Assembly: GCA_963803295.1 (NCBI GenBank) | Contig: CAWDMC010000024.1 | Coordinates: forward strand, 124,001-188,000 | Direction: 5' to 3' | Length of the DNA: 64,000 nucleotides | Source: CAWDMC01 sp963803295 | GTDB taxonomy: Bacteria > Acidobacteriota > Terriglobia > UBA7540 | In this document: piece by piece, positions 1-10,131 of the stretch | Layout of the letters: the number at the start of each line of letters is the position of its first letter | Position numbering within the stretch: position 1 is the stretch's first letter | Notes under the pieces: generated by a model | Databases searched by the model: none | What the model saw: the letters and a program-made list of their open reading frames with translations, nothing else | Told to the model about the DNA's origin: nothing | Made by a program: the position numbers and the translations under genes

Positions 1-504
1 AGTGTTAAGCTCGTCCGCAGCCGGCTTGTGCCGCGCGTTCTGATAGCAGTGCTTGCAGGTAAGATTGCAAGCCTGGGTGATGTTCCACACCGGGAACATG
101 GGCGCGGTATATCTTTGCGGAAGGGTTAGTCCGTAGAACCCGATGCTCCTGGCAGTAAGCGCCAGGGCCTTGACGGTGGGCGGGTGATGAAATATTTTCT
201 GTTTCATCGTCTCCCGGTCGAGTCCCGCTTTTCGAAGACCGAAATCGATCGCCCATTCCGGTACGGTCCATTTCAGGCGGGTCCAGGAATCTAGATCGGG
301 ATTGTCATAGTTCTCGCACAGCCTGATGAAGAACCACTTTCCTTCGCTGTCACGTCGTGTCATCCAGAGAAGAGCCTTCCGAACGCTGGGTTTTGCCAGG
401 ATATCTTCAAGGACATGATGCGATTCCCGAACACCAGCCGTCCTCTTTTCGACTTGAGGCCGGCGGTAGGTGAGAACAGTGCGGCCCGAGCTGTCGATGT
501 ACAT
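1..504 (-). CDS. Radical SAM protein, N-terminal part (runs off the left edge)
   Basis: The first 168 residues are in the window. They end just after a radical SAM iron-sulfur motif of the CxxxCxxC type, Cys146-Cys150-Cys153 (CNLTCKHC), preceded by the usual hydrophobic strand (FPVWNITQA). This motif binds the 4Fe-4S cluster that cleaves S-adenosylmethionine. About 140 residues lie before the motif, which is long for the family and resembles radical SAM/SPASM-type proteins with an extra N-terminal region. The ATG at 504 is chosen because an in-frame stop lies a few codons upstream and an AAGGA ribosome-binding site is placed about 8 bases before it. The substrate cannot be told because the catalytic barrel and any SPASM domain lie outside the window. 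Confidence 0.85.
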   Translation of the reverse strand, partial: MYIDSSGRTVLTYRRPQVEKRTAGVRESHHVLEDILAKPSVRKALLWMTRRDSEGKWFFIRLCENYDNPDLDSWTRLKWTVPEWAIDFGLRKAGLDRETMKQKIFHHPPTVKALALTARSIGFYGLTLPQRYTAPMFPVWNITQACNLTCKHCYQNARHKPAADELNT

Positions 505-974
505 TGCCGTTCCTTTCCATTTTCCCTTTTATTCGGCGCTCATAGAGCGGCACTACAGAGACTCCCACCCCGGCATCCGTACCTGCTCATAGGTGAATAC
601 GTGCGGGCCGGTACTGGGTTGAGTTCAGTGTCAAACTTCAGGATCAGTCTGCCTGATCTCTACTGAACCCAAGCAGTGAAGCAGACACCTCTACGCATAA
701 AGTGATATCACACGACGCCTCGTTCGTCGACCGTTTTGGCCGAAGGGCCGCAGTCAAAAAGCAGCAATAAAGAGCCTTTTGTCGACTTTCATGGACGAAC
801 GGTCCGACCCCATTTTCCCCGCGGCCATGCATGGATTCCGAAAAGACCGGCTCTTGGCGGGCAGAAGGAGAGGTATTGGCTTAACCTATAATTAACACTT
901 CCTTCATGCGTGCTTAGCAAATACGTGGGAAAAATGGTTATCTTACAAATCTCGATCCACACGAGGAGGTCTAG
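505..974. other. Intergenic region between divergent genes
   Basis: No convincing gene is seen. The stretch separates the divergently oriented radical SAM gene and Oar-like receptor, so it should hold both promoters. A TATAAT match lies at 887-892, about 80 bases before the receptor start, without a clear -35 partner. A strong AGGAGG ribosome-binding site is at 964-969. Confidence 0.5.
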
Positions 975-3900
975 GTGTCTTCAAAAAGATTGGCACGCCT
1001 CGGATTTGTCTGGATGTTGAGCATTTTCTTTGCATATCCCCTCTTTGGGCAAGTACAAAACGCCAGCCTGGCGGGGCTGATCACGGACCCCTCGGGCGCC
1101 GTGGTCTCCGGCGCCACAGTGACGGCCACAAGCAAAGGCACCAACGTGGCGCTCAAGACGGCCTCGGTTTCCTCGGGTTACTACTTCTTCGCTTCGCTCC
1201 CGATCGGCCCGTACACGGTGACCGTTGAGATGGCGGGTTTCAAGAAAGCGGTACAGGACAACGTGGTCCTGGAGGTGGGCCAGAGGGCCCGTGTTGATTT
1301 CGCACTGCAAGTCGGAGAGATCACCCAGGTCGTCGAAGTGACGGCGGCGCCCGCACCACTTGAGACTGAACAGGCCTCGCCCAGTACGGTAATCTCGAAT
1401 CGACTGGTTCTGGATATCCCTTTAAGCCTTCGGAACTGGGACGACCTGCTGGGACTGGTATCCGGTGTCAAGGGCGACCGGTATACCGAGCAGAGCGGTA
1501 GCACTGCGTCCGGGCGCACCGGCGGGGTCAACGTGCACGGCGTGCGTTCGCTGCAGAACAACTTCCTCCTCGATGGCGTGGACAATAACACCATCTCCGA
1601 AAACGTCCAGGAACTGAGCACCCAGGTCGTGCATGAATCCATCGACGCCCTGCAGGAATTCAAGGTCATCACAGACCCCTATTCGGCGGAGTACGGTCGT
1701 AGTCCAGGGGCGGCGATTATCGCGGCTACGAAGAGCGGCACCAACCAGTTCCACGGCACGCTATGGGAATTCCTCCGCAACGACAAGTTCGACGCCGCCG
1801 ACTTTTTCCTGAACCGCTCCCGGGCGAAGAAGGCCGAGAATCGTACCAATTACTTCGGTGGCAACGTGGGCGGACCCATCAAGAAAGATCGCGCCTTCTT
1901 CTTTTTCAACTATGAGGGGCAGCGGATCGTTCGGGGACAAACCCGCCTGACGAACGTTCCCACGGCCAATGAGCGTGCGGGCGACTTTTCTCCGGCAGCG
2001 GCGGCGGCCAATGGGGCGAGCTATGCGACCCTTGTTGACCAGGTGGGAGACTGCCAGACCAAGTCACCGAATTCCTTCAACCCCGACGGGTCGTTCATCA
2101 ACAACCAGATTCCGCAGGCCTGCCTCGACTCTGAGGTTCAGAACATCGTCACCAAGTATTTGCCTGTGCCCAACCTGGTTCCGGCTACTGGCGCCCTCAA
2201 CGCCAACAATTTTCTCCGCGTCCCGGGGCTTATCGACAACAATGACTCGTTTACGGCTCGGGGTGACGATCAAATCACGGCGAAACAGCACCTCTTCGTT
2301 CGCTATGCGTATTCCAAGCGCTTCCGCTTTGTGCCCGGCTATTACGGAGGGATCATCGACGGCACCGGAACGTCAGCTTTCGGCCGCCAGAACCTGAAAG
2401 CCCACGAGGCTGCCTTAGGCTGGACCTGGATACTCAGCCCAACCATGCTTAATGAATTTCGCTTCGGCTGGGGACGCAATGACTCCTTTGCCGCCCAGGA
2501 CCCCTTTGGCAAGAACACGCTGGCGGACGCAGGGATCCTGGGTGTGCAGGATAGCCCGACCTACAGCGGTGGCCTGCCCGGTATGTCCATCAGTGGCGGT
2601 GGCGGAGTGCCGCAGCCCGCAGCCGGCGGCGGAGGCGGGCGGCTCGGCTCCCCTGACTTCCTGCCGAAATTCCAAAAGACGAATCAGTTCGAGGAGGCAG
2701 ATACCCTGAGCATCACGAGGGGGCCGCACCAGCTGAAGGTCGGCGCCGACTTTCACTTCCCCTTGCGCAACATTTACATGGACATTCCGGGCTTGCGCGG
2801 AAGCTGGGGCTTTACCGGCCAGTATTCGGGAATCCCCTGGGCGGATTTTCTGCTCGGTTATCCGCAGAGCGCCCAGTTGACGAACCTCTTTCTGCCGGAC
2901 GAGCGCCTCTCGATGCAATCCTACTTTTTCCAGGATGAGTGGAAGGCCATCCCCAAACTGTCCATCAATTTCGGCCTTCGGTACGACTATGCCACCTGGC
3001 CCTACGAGGCGCGCAATCAGATGACGAATCTGAATTTGCAGACCGGCACGACTTTTGGCCCCACGAATTCTCCCTACGGTCGCGGACTGGTGCAGCCCGA
3101 CAAGAACAACTTTGCGCCCAGGCTCGGTTTGGCCTACCGGCTCACTTCCAACTGGGTGTTGAGGGCTGGATATGGGCGGTTCTACCAGTTATTCGAGCGA
3201 GTCGGAAGCGAAGACCAGATGACGCTTAATTTGCCGCAGCTTGTGAATAATGTGGTGGCGGGGAGTTCCACCGTGCCGGCGAATAATATGCGGGTGGCGA
3301 CAGGGTTCAACCTGCCTCTCAATCCGAGCGCCGTCGATCCCGCGAACGTGCGGGTTAGGGCCGTGAATCCGAGTGATGTGAACCCGTCGGTGGATCAATG
3401 GAATTTCGGATTTCAGCGGTTGTTTGGACAGAATGCCGTCCTCACGGTGGACTACGTGGGTACCAAGGGAACGCATTTGTCGTTACTGCGAAATCTGAAC
3501 CAGCAGCTTTTCAATCCTGACAATACCCCCACCTCGGTTATCCCCTACCCGCTCCTGGGCCCGATTGAGTTCCGCGACAACATGGGGAATTCAACTTACA
3601 ACGGCCTGGAGGCGACGCTCGATAAACACTTCAGCCACGGACTCTCCTTGCACGCCAGTTACAACTGGTCGCATTCCATCGATTGGGTCGTGGACAACCT
3701 CTTCAGCGGGGGAAGCGGCAGCATTGTGTCCGACTCCTATAACGTGCGGGGAACCAATCGCGGAAACAGCGACTTCGATTATCGGCACTGGTTCTCGGTA
3801 GGTTACGTCTATGACTTGCCCTCGCCGTTCCGGCACGCCTCAGGGGGTGGCGAGCAGTTGCTCTCCCACGTCCTGCGCGACTGGCGGATGAGCGGCTTCA

Positions 3901-4340
3901 CCACCGCGCGGACCGGTCGGCCCTTTTCCATTTATGCCAACAATATCAAAAGCAAACTCGATATACGCGGCAATCTGATCAGCGACGTTTACGCGGACTG
4001 TCTCGGCAACGGCGCACTCTCCTCCGGTCCGTCACGCACCGTCCTACATTGGTTCAACACCGCCGACTACGCGGTTCCCACCACGTCGCGCCTGGGGACG
4101 TGCGGGCGCAACACGCTCTTCGGACCCGACCTCGTCCAATTCGACTTCAACGTCACGCGCAGCTTCAACTACTTCGGCGAGGCGCGCCGCCTCGAACTAC
4201 GCTGGGACATGCTGAACATGTTCAACAACACGCACTTCGGCCTTCCTAGCCAGGACGTTTCGAGCGGCACCTTTGGGCAGATATCGAGTCTGGCGGGCGA
4301 CCCGCGCGTGATGCAGTTCGCCTTGAAGCTCTACTTCTGA
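975..4340 (+). CDS. Oar-like TonB-dependent outer-membrane receptor
   Basis: The product has 1121 residues. A signal peptide (about residues 1-26, ending near FGQ) is followed by a carboxypeptidase-regulatory-like beta-sandwich (about 27-110, with the LITDPSGAVVSGATV signature), a TonB plug region (about 125-260) and a very long beta-barrel ending in an aromatic residue (ALKLYF), as outer-membrane proteins do. This architecture is typical of the expanded Oar-like family of Acidobacteriota, thought to import oligosaccharides or other large ligands; the substrate is unknown. The start is GTG at 975, with AGGAGG five bases upstream. The gene stands alone and has no frameshift, unlike the second receptor at 10.1 kb. 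Confidence 0.9.
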   Translation: MSSKRLARLGFVWMLSIFFAYPLFGQVQNASLAGLITDPSGAVVSGATVTATSKGTNVALKTASVSSGYYFFASLPIGPYTVTVEMAGFKKAVQDNVVLEVGQRARVDFALQVGEITQVVEVTAAPAPLETEQASPSTVISNRLVLDIPLSLRNWDDLLGLVSGVKGDRYTEQSGSTASGRTGGVNVHGVRSLQNNFLLDGVDNNTISENVQELSTQVVHESIDALQEFKVITDPYSAEYGRSPGAAIIAATKSGTNQFHGTLWEFLRNDKFDAADFFLNRSRAKKAENRTNYFGGNVGGPIKKDRAFFFFNYEGQRIVRGQTRLTNVPTANERAGDFSPAAAAANGASYATLVDQVGDCQTKSPNSFNPDGSFINNQIPQACLDSEVQNIVTKYLPVPNLVPATGALNANNFLRVPGLIDNNDSFTARGDDQITAKQHLFVRYAYSKRFRFVPGYYGGIIDGTGTSAFGRQNLKAHEAALGWTWILSPTMLNEFRFGWGRNDSFAAQDPFGKNTLADAGILGVQDSPTYSGGLPGMSISGGGGVPQPAAGGGGGRLGSPDFLPKFQKTNQFEEADTLSITRGPHQLKVGADFHFPLRNIYMDIPGLRGSWGFTGQYSGIPWADFLLGYPQSAQLTNLFLPDERLSMQSYFFQDEWKAIPKLSINFGLRYDYATWPYEARNQMTNLNLQTGTTFGPTNSPYGRGLVQPDKNNFAPRLGLAYRLTSNWVLRAGYGRFYQLFERVGSEDQMTLNLPQLVNNVVAGSSTVPANNMRVATGFNLPLNPSAVDPANVRVRAVNPSDVNPSVDQWNFGFQRLFGQNAVLTVDYVGTKGTHLSLLRNLNQQLFNPDNTPTSVIPYPLLGPIEFRDNMGNSTYNGLEATLDKHFSHGLSLHASYNWSHSIDWVVDNLFSGGSGSIVSDSYNVRGTNRGNSDFDYRHWFSVGYVYDLPSPFRHASGGGEQLLSHVLRDWRMSGFTTARTGRPFSIYANNIKSKLDIRGNLISDVYADCLGNGALSSGPSRTVLHWFNTADYAVPTTSRLGTCGRNTLFGPDLVQFDFNVTRSFNYFGEARRLELRWDMLNMFNNTHFGLPSQDVSSGTFGQISSLAGDPRVMQFALKLYF

Positions 4341-4831
4341 GGTCTGTCATTCCTGGCTTGCCGTCAGGCGCGCGGAAATGCGAGCTGGGTTCTCGCTTTG
4401 GGTGACGCCTGGGCCTCTTAGGGCTGGCCCGCCTTGCCCACAGGGGCATCCCAGTGGGCGCGCCCCGTCAGCGCTAACCTAGGCTATCTGAATTGGAAAC
4501 CGACTTCCGCAAGTAACGCGACCGATCGCGGCGGGATCGCAGGCAGTTGCCTATGAGTAGCCGACGATCCGGGAGTTGGGCGGTTTGTCAACGATGCGCG
4601 GTTTACCGCGATTAATACCCGCGAGTGCTCTGCCAAGCCACACTTCCTCGAAGAAGACTTCCGAGGAGTCAGCGGTTGCACGCCTGCGGAGAGCGCGTAC
4701 TCGTCCCATTGGCCTTACACTATGGATTTCATTCGATAGAAGGGCGATATTATTAAGGCGTATCGGCTTCTCGCGTCGCCGTCAAGTTGCCATTTGGGCT
4801 GGCAGGCCATTCTCCCAGCTGCTTAGGGGGG
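4341..4831. other. Intergenic region between convergent genes
   Basis: This stretch separates the 3' ends of the Oar-like receptor and the degraded permease gene. No gene or RNA is recognised. Short GC-rich inverted segments (for example GGGCC near 4413 and GGCCC near 4430) could act as a terminator, but no classical hairpin with a T-run is visible. Confidence 0.4.
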
Positions 4832-7499
4832 TCACTCTGCTCGCAAGGCAACCGTAGGATTGGCCTTGGTGGCTCTTTCGCGCCGGGAGGTAACAAGCGA
4901 GCAGTGCAACGATGATGACGATGACGGGTACCATCGTAAAGGTCAGCGGATCAGCCGCGCTAAGCTCGTAGAGCAGACTCCGCACAACGCGGGCGAGCGC
5001 CAGGGCAGCGACTACGCCGAGCGCCGCTCCGGCCAGCCCGAACCTTACTCCTTGCGAGATGACGAGGCGTTGCACGTCCCAAGGCGTCGCGCCCAGAGCC
5101 ATGCGCAATCCGAACTCGTGGGTGCGCTGGCTCACCGAGTACGCGATCACCCCATAGGTTCCGATGGCCGCGAGCAACATAGCGAACACGGCGAACAGGC
5201 CGACCAGAAAGAAGGCGAACCGTGGCGCGGAAATGCTGGCATCGGCGATCTGGTCCATCAAGCGGACGTCGCCCAAGGCCAGCGAAGGGTCCAGCCGGCT
5301 GACTTCGCTCTGCACTGCCGCTAGCACTTGCCTCGGGTCGGAGTCGGCACGCACCACAATCGACAGGTTTGGATTGCCCCACTGAAGTATCGGCATCCAG
5401 AAAGCCGGCTCGGCGCCGCTGCCATTGGGCCTGTCTTTTACGTCACCCACGATGCCTACAATCTTCAACCAGTCCGCTTCCTTCGGAGTATCACTGACGG
5501 TAATTCGGTGCCCCACTGCATCCTCGTGCGGCCAGTAGCGGCGGGCCATGGCTTGGTTGACGATCAACGCCCGCGGTGCATCTTTCTTATCGGCCTCAGT
5601 GAAGAAGCGTCCGTGGACGAGCGGAATACCCAGGGCGTGGAAATAGTCGGGCGTCGCACCGTGGTAGCGCGCATGAAACCCTTCGTTGGGCGGGGCCTTC
5701 CTTCCTTCGATGTTGAATCCGGCATTCTCGTCGTAACCGGTCCAAGGCAAGTCGCTGCCCGCGCCCGCGCTCCGCACACCCGGAATGGAGTTCAGGTTGG
5801 TCACCAGTTGGTCACAAAACCGAGACACCGCCTCGCCGGGCTTGTAATCCGCCTCTGGCAACAGAAGCGTGGCGGTAAGAACGTGCTCCGGCCGGAAGCC
5901 CGGGTTCATGCGCAGCAGGTTGACAAAGCTGCGGAGCATCAGCCCGGCTCCAATCAGGAGCACGCAGGCGAGGCTGACCTCGGCAACCACCAAAACGCCG
6001 CGCAGCCGGGTGTGGCGGCCGCTGCTCGTGGAACTTCGACCGCCCTCGCGCAATCCTTGTTGCAGATCGCTGCGCGAAACCTGGAAGGCGGGCACAAGGC
6101 CGAAGAGGAATCCCGTGGCGATGGCCACCAGCACGGTGAACACCAGCACCGCGGCGTTGACGTGGATCGTATCCGCACGCGGAAAGTCCGCGGGCAGCAT
6201 GGAAACCAGCGCTCTTACCCCACCCAGGGCCACCACAACTCCCAGTCCGCCGCCGAGCAATGCGATCACCAGGCTCTCCGTCAACATCTGTTGAATGAGG
6301 CGCAACCTGGGCGCACCCAGGGCCGATCTCACCGCGATCTCGCGCTGACGTGCCATCGCCCTGGCCAGGAGGAGATTGGCGGCATTTACACAGGCAATCA
6401 ACAGGACCACCCCCACCGCTCCCAACAAAACCAGCAGCAGGCGCTCGCTGTGCCCCACGATTTCCTGGTACAAAGGCACCAACCTGGCTGCCATCCGAGT
6501 CCTGATTGCCATGCTCGCGCTTAATCTGGGCCAGCAGCCCATTCATCTCCGCTTGCGCCTGCTCCGGCTTTATCCCCGCTTTGAGCCGCCCGATCCCTTC
6601 CAGGTAGTGCGACCCGCGATCGTTCGCATCGCCCTCAAAGGTGAATGGCCACCAGGCATCCACCGTGTCGCCATAGCCCAGTGGATGATAGTCGTTCCCC
6701 GGGTGCTCGGCGCCAGGCGGCATGACGCCGACTACGGTGAACGGCTGCGAGTTCAGTGTAATACGGCGCCCGACAATGTCAGGCGTGGCGGCGAATTGCG
6801 TGCCCCACAATCGGTCACTCAAGATCACCAAGCGCCCGTTGCCCGGCAGTTCGTCGCGTTCGTCGAATTCACGCCCGCGCTCGGGTGCGAGACCGAGGGC
6901 CCAAAACGTATCCGGCCGTAATCCGGAAAGCGTTCAAACTTAGCGGCTTCCCTGAGCCTGAAAGCTGCGGGTCGGCGCGCGTAAAGGCCGCAAGGGCCTC
7001 GAAGGAGCGGCTGCGCGCCCGAAAGTCGCGAAAATCAGACGGGTTCAGGGGGAATTTGGGAAAGGTGCGGCCGTTGAAGAATATTCGGACGATGCGATTC
7101 TGTTCGGGGTAGGGCAGCGGCTGCAACAGAACACCGTCGATCACGCTGAAAATCGCGCTGTTGGCGCCAATGCTCAACGCCAGCGTCAATAGGATCACGG
7201 CGGCAAAACCGGGACTCTTGCCTAGCGCGCGCAGGGCATAGCGGAGGTCCTGCCAGAGGTTTTCAAGGTACGCGGTGCGGCGCATGTCGCGGCATTCCTC
7301 CTTAATCTGTTCCACCCCACAGGCGGCGCACGGCGGCGTAACGCGCTTCGGCAGGCCCCATGCCCGCCGCAAGATTCGCTTCCACCTCTTGCTCAAGGTG
7401 AAAGCGCAGTTCCTTGTTCAGTTCCTGCTCCACGCGGCCACGCCGCGAGAGTGAGCGAACTTGCATCCGAATCAGGTTCCACCAGCGCTCAGGGTCCAC
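4832..7499 (-). pseudogene. ADOP-type MacB/FtsX ABC permease, four frameshifts
   Basis: The order of fragments is that of an acidobacterial duplicated permease: an N-terminal helical region (GTG start at 7499, RBS GGAG), MacB-like periplasmic domain (SPGFAAVILLTLALSIGANS), FtsX domain, second periplasmic domain and C-terminal FtsX domain ending ARRATKANPTVALRAE. The frame changes four times, each a net +1: in a C-run (G on the coding strand) at 7315-7318, an A-run at 6903-6906, near 6491, and a T-run at 4876-4878. Removing one base at each site gives an 887-residue protein with a stop at 4832, normal length for the family. It lies 12 bases downstream of the PadR gene. The membrane protein would act in macrolide/peptide-type export or envelope remodelling with a separate ATPase. 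It is a decayed gene unless the indels are sequencing errors. Confidence 0.85.
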
Positions 7500-7511
7500 T
7501 TTAAGGTTCTC

Positions 7512-7853
7512 CTAAACCATGCGGATCACAAGTCCCACGGCATTCGAAAGACGTTCCCACTTCGCAAGTTCCTTCTCAAGTTGGCAGCGGCCGGCCTTCG
7601 TGAGGTTGTAGAACTTCGCTTCGCGACCAGTTTCAGTCCCGCGCCACTCGGCACGAATCCAGCCCTGCTGCTCCAGTCGATGTAGGGCGGGATACAAGGC
7701 GCCCTGCGTAATCTGAAGTGCGTCGTTGCTAACCTGCTCGATCCGCTTGGCGATGCCCCACCCGTGCTTCGGCTCGAGTGAAATCGTCTTGAGAATCAGA
7801 AGATCCAACGTTCCCTGGAGCAGATCGGAGGGTTTACCCATGGTCGGATCCAA
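7512..7853 (-). CDS. PadR-family transcriptional regulator
   Basis: This 113-residue protein is a PadR winged helix. The hallmarks are DLLQGTLDLLILKTI at the N-terminus, the recognition-helix region ITQGALYPALHRLEQQGWI, the wing (EWRGTETGREAKFYNLT) and a C-terminal dimerisation helix. PadR proteins are usually repressors of adjacent transport or stress genes. It sits directly upstream of the ADOP permease pseudogene in the same direction, a common acidobacterial pairing, so it probably controlled that permease and itself. The start may be ATG at 7853 or the internal ATG at 7841. The regulator is intact although its partner gene is broken. Confidence 0.9.
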   Translation of the reverse strand: MDPTMGKPSDLLQGTLDLLILKTISLEPKHGWGIAKRIEQVSNDALQITQGALYPALHRLEQQGWIRAEWRGTETGREAKFYNLTKAGRCQLEKELAKWERLSNAVGLVIRMV

Positions 7854-7870
7854 CGCCTAATTCATCTACA

Positions 7871-7886
7871 TAAGATACCTAATCTA
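7871..7886. promoter_or_regulatory. Possible PadR operator (imperfect palindrome)
   Basis: TAAGATACCTAATCTA is an AT-rich imperfect dyad (TAAGAT facing ATCTA) 18 bases upstream of the padR start. Its position fits an autoregulatory operator over the padR/permease promoter. This rests on symmetry and position only. Confidence 0.3.
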
Positions 7887-8511
7887 TTTACAATACTACG
7901 GTCGCAAAATCAAGAAGAAAGTGACGAAACAAGGATAATCTTGATCCCGCCCTCATGGATTTTGCCGATGGACACGGCGGGACAGCCGTCATGGGTTATT
8001 GCGACAAACTCACTTGGAAGGTATGTTCTGCGGGACCTGTTGGCGGATCGTTGAAGGGGTTTTGGGATGTGGGCGGGGTGGAGGACGCGGAATGGCTCAA
8101 ACGCGTAACGACCTGGCCGAGGAACCTGAAACGATGGATTTGGTTTGGAATGGTAAACGCCCGCCCACCACAAATAATTCAAACTCCCTATTACGGGGTT
8201 CCGGGGAAATAGACCCTGACTTATCGCATAGTGTTAATCAACGAGGCCTCTAACAACTAGCATTCGGGGCGGATAATGGACACTCGGAAGTAGTCCGCCG
8301 TTAGGTAACGCTTATGAGGGGGCGCACCCTGCCTCTCCCGTCATCCCGCACGCCGCGAACGCCGTCCGTTTCACGCCACCCGTCTCGCTCTAGCGTATGT
8401 AATACAAGGTCTTTAGTCGGCAAGTGCGGAAGCTCAGGGCGAATTTCTCACCAGCTTTGAAGGTTTTCTCTGTGCTGCCGGAGGCCGATTTCCCAGACCA
8501 AACGGGGCGAT

Positions 8512-8554
8512 CTAGCCCAGCCCAAGCCAACGGCCGGCCTCTGGGCTGGGCTAG
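8512..8554. repeat. Perfect 13-bp inverted repeat (hairpin)
   Basis: CTAGCCCAGCCCA at 8512-8524 is the exact reverse complement of 8542-8554, with a 17-base loop that itself contains the 8-base palindrome GGCCGGCC. No T-run follows, so it is not a classical terminator. It lies about 135 bases before the DUF5666 start and could be a leader structure, a cruciform or an intergenic repeat unit. Confidence 0.75.
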
Positions 8555-8689
8555 CGCGCCCCTTCAGGGCTCCGGGGCGGAAGTCCTCGAAACTCGTACA
8601 CTCTCCCCGTCGGAATTTCGTCAATAAAATTAAGGGTGGGCGAAACGTACCAGCTTCCACAAACGTCTTTCCTTTATTGGGGGATAAGA

Positions 8690-9937
8690 ATGAACAGACG
8701 TATCCTCTATCGGACTGGTGTTTGCGTGGCCGCAATCGCCTCTGCCATTTTGGTCCAAGGCCTGGGAATGTCCCAGCCATCACAGTCGGCGGCCTCGGCT
8801 CCAGTCGCGGTACGCCAGGTGGGGGTGGTCACGCGGATCGAGACAGGCAGTCTCACGCTGCACACCGATGCTGGGACCGACGTCCAGATCCAATTGTCTG
8901 CAAACCTCACGGTACTGCGTGTACCCCCGGGAGTCAAAGACCTGAAATCGGCTACCAAGATCGCGGTGAGCGACATTCATCCGGGCGATCGGGTGCTCGT
9001 GCGCGGCCAACCCGCCGACGACCAAAGGTCGCTTGCCGCCACCTCCGTGATTGTCATGAGCAAGTCTGACCTTGAGAGTGCCCACCAAGCCGAGAGGATG
9101 GCATGGCAGCAGCGTGGCATCGGAGGACTGATCAAGGCAGTGAACCCCGAGGCGAAGGAGATCACAATTTCGGTGCCCAATGTTCCGCCGACGCCCGGCA
9201 ACCCGACTCACCCGGTCGCCATTACGCTAGCTCCGAATGCCGTCCTGCTGCGGTACGCCCCTGACTCGGTCAAATTCAGCGATGCCAAACCGAGTAGCTT
9301 TGAGCAAATCAAAGTAGGAGACCAAGTCCGCGCCTTAGGTTCCAAAAGCGAAGACGGCGCCCACTACAGCGCCGAGAAGCTGGTTTCAGGCTCGTTCCGC
9401 ACCCTTGGTGCTACGGTCGTTTCCCTGGATACGGCAAAGGGTACGCTCACGGTGAAGGATCTCGCGAGCGGACTCCCCCTGGTAGTGCGAACCAATACCG
9501 ATTCGCAACTGCATCGCCTTCCAGAAAGACTCGCCCAGATGATCGCGATGTTGAACTCCGGCGCGGGTCCGGGTGCGGCAGGGGCTGGAACTGCTCCGTC
9601 TGCTAAGACGGCGAAATCGAACGGTAGTCCGGCGAGCGGAGGAGGCGGATGGCCGAGCGGCGGCCACCCTGGTCAAGAGGCCGGTCAGGGAGAGGGAGTG
9701 CGCGACATCAATCGCATGCTGGAACATACGCCGGTCTTAACGCTCAGCGAACTCAAGCCCGGGGACGCCGTGATTGTGGTTAGCACGGAGGGAACGAACC
9801 CTTCCGAGATCACGGCTATTACACTGCTCGCGGGAGTTGAGCCGATCCTCGCCGCGCAACCTAAGGGCAGTTCTCCGATGAGCCTGGGTTCTTGGAGCAT
9901 GGGCATGGGAGGGGGCGCCGACACGGGCGCCCCCTGA
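8690..9937 (+). CDS. DUF5666-type secreted protein
   Basis: The product has about 415 residues. It begins with a signal peptide (residues 1-25 or so; ILYRTGVCVAAIASAILV) and then has successive OB-like modules of the DUF5666 type. Each pairs a 'G-x-V-T-x-I' strand with a 'PGDRVLV' or 'VGDQVRA' turn (for example GVVTRIETGSLTLHT, IHPGDRVLVRGQ, FEQIKVGDQVRALG). The C-terminal third is rich in Gly, Ser and Pro, and ends in a Gly/Met-rich tail. The ATG at 8690 has GGGGGA upstream and places the signal peptide correctly; an upstream GTG at 8636 is less likely. The gene is followed 194 bases later by an Oar-like receptor in the same direction. Its role is unknown; an envelope partner of the receptor is an inference. 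Confidence 0.75.
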   Translation: MNRRILYRTGVCVAAIASAILVQGLGMSQPSQSAASAPVAVRQVGVVTRIETGSLTLHTDAGTDVQIQLSANLTVLRVPPGVKDLKSATKIAVSDIHPGDRVLVRGQPADDQRSLAATSVIVMSKSDLESAHQAERMAWQQRGIGGLIKAVNPEAKEITISVPNVPPTPGNPTHPVAITLAPNAVLLRYAPDSVKFSDAKPSSFEQIKVGDQVRALGSKSEDGAHYSAEKLVSGSFRTLGATVVSLDTAKGTLTVKDLASGLPLVVRTNTDSQLHRLPERLAQMIAMLNSGAGPGAAGAGTAPSAKTAKSNGSPASGGGGWPSGGHPGQEAGQGEGVRDINRMLEHTPVLTLSELKPGDAVIVVSTEGTNPSEITAITLLAGVEPILAAQPKGSSPMSLGSWSMGMGGGADTGAP

Positions 9938-10131
9938 TCGCTGCCAGCAGTGCACGGTAGCCACGGCGCTTCTTCTCGCCGTGAGTTGGTTCCAGGTGAA
10001 CGAACACTCGCAAGAATCAACTTGAAAAATCCTCTCCGAGAGGGTTGTTGTCAGCAAGGTATTCCAGGTCCAAAGGCGGGCGGGCGTCATGGACCCTGCT
10101 TCGATTGAGAATCTCCCGAGGAGTTGCACTA

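Larger units (their letters stand above)
7854..8689. other. Intergenic region, 836 bp
   Basis: This region lies between the divergent padR and DUF5666 genes. Short reading frames exist on both strands near 7.9-8.25 kb but none resembles a known family or has a clear ribosome-binding site. It contains a possible PadR operator (7871-7886) and a strong inverted repeat (8512-8554), listed separately. Confidence 0.4.

Noticed and set aside
5328..6524. A 398-codon + strand frame over the permease pseudogene
   Set aside because: It is a shadow of the GC-rich minus-strand permease; composition is rich in Arg, His and Gln with no motifs.
7910..8253. Short open frames on both strands in the padR-DUF5666 gap
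   Set aside because: No start with a ribosome-binding site, no family resemblance; treated as non-coding.
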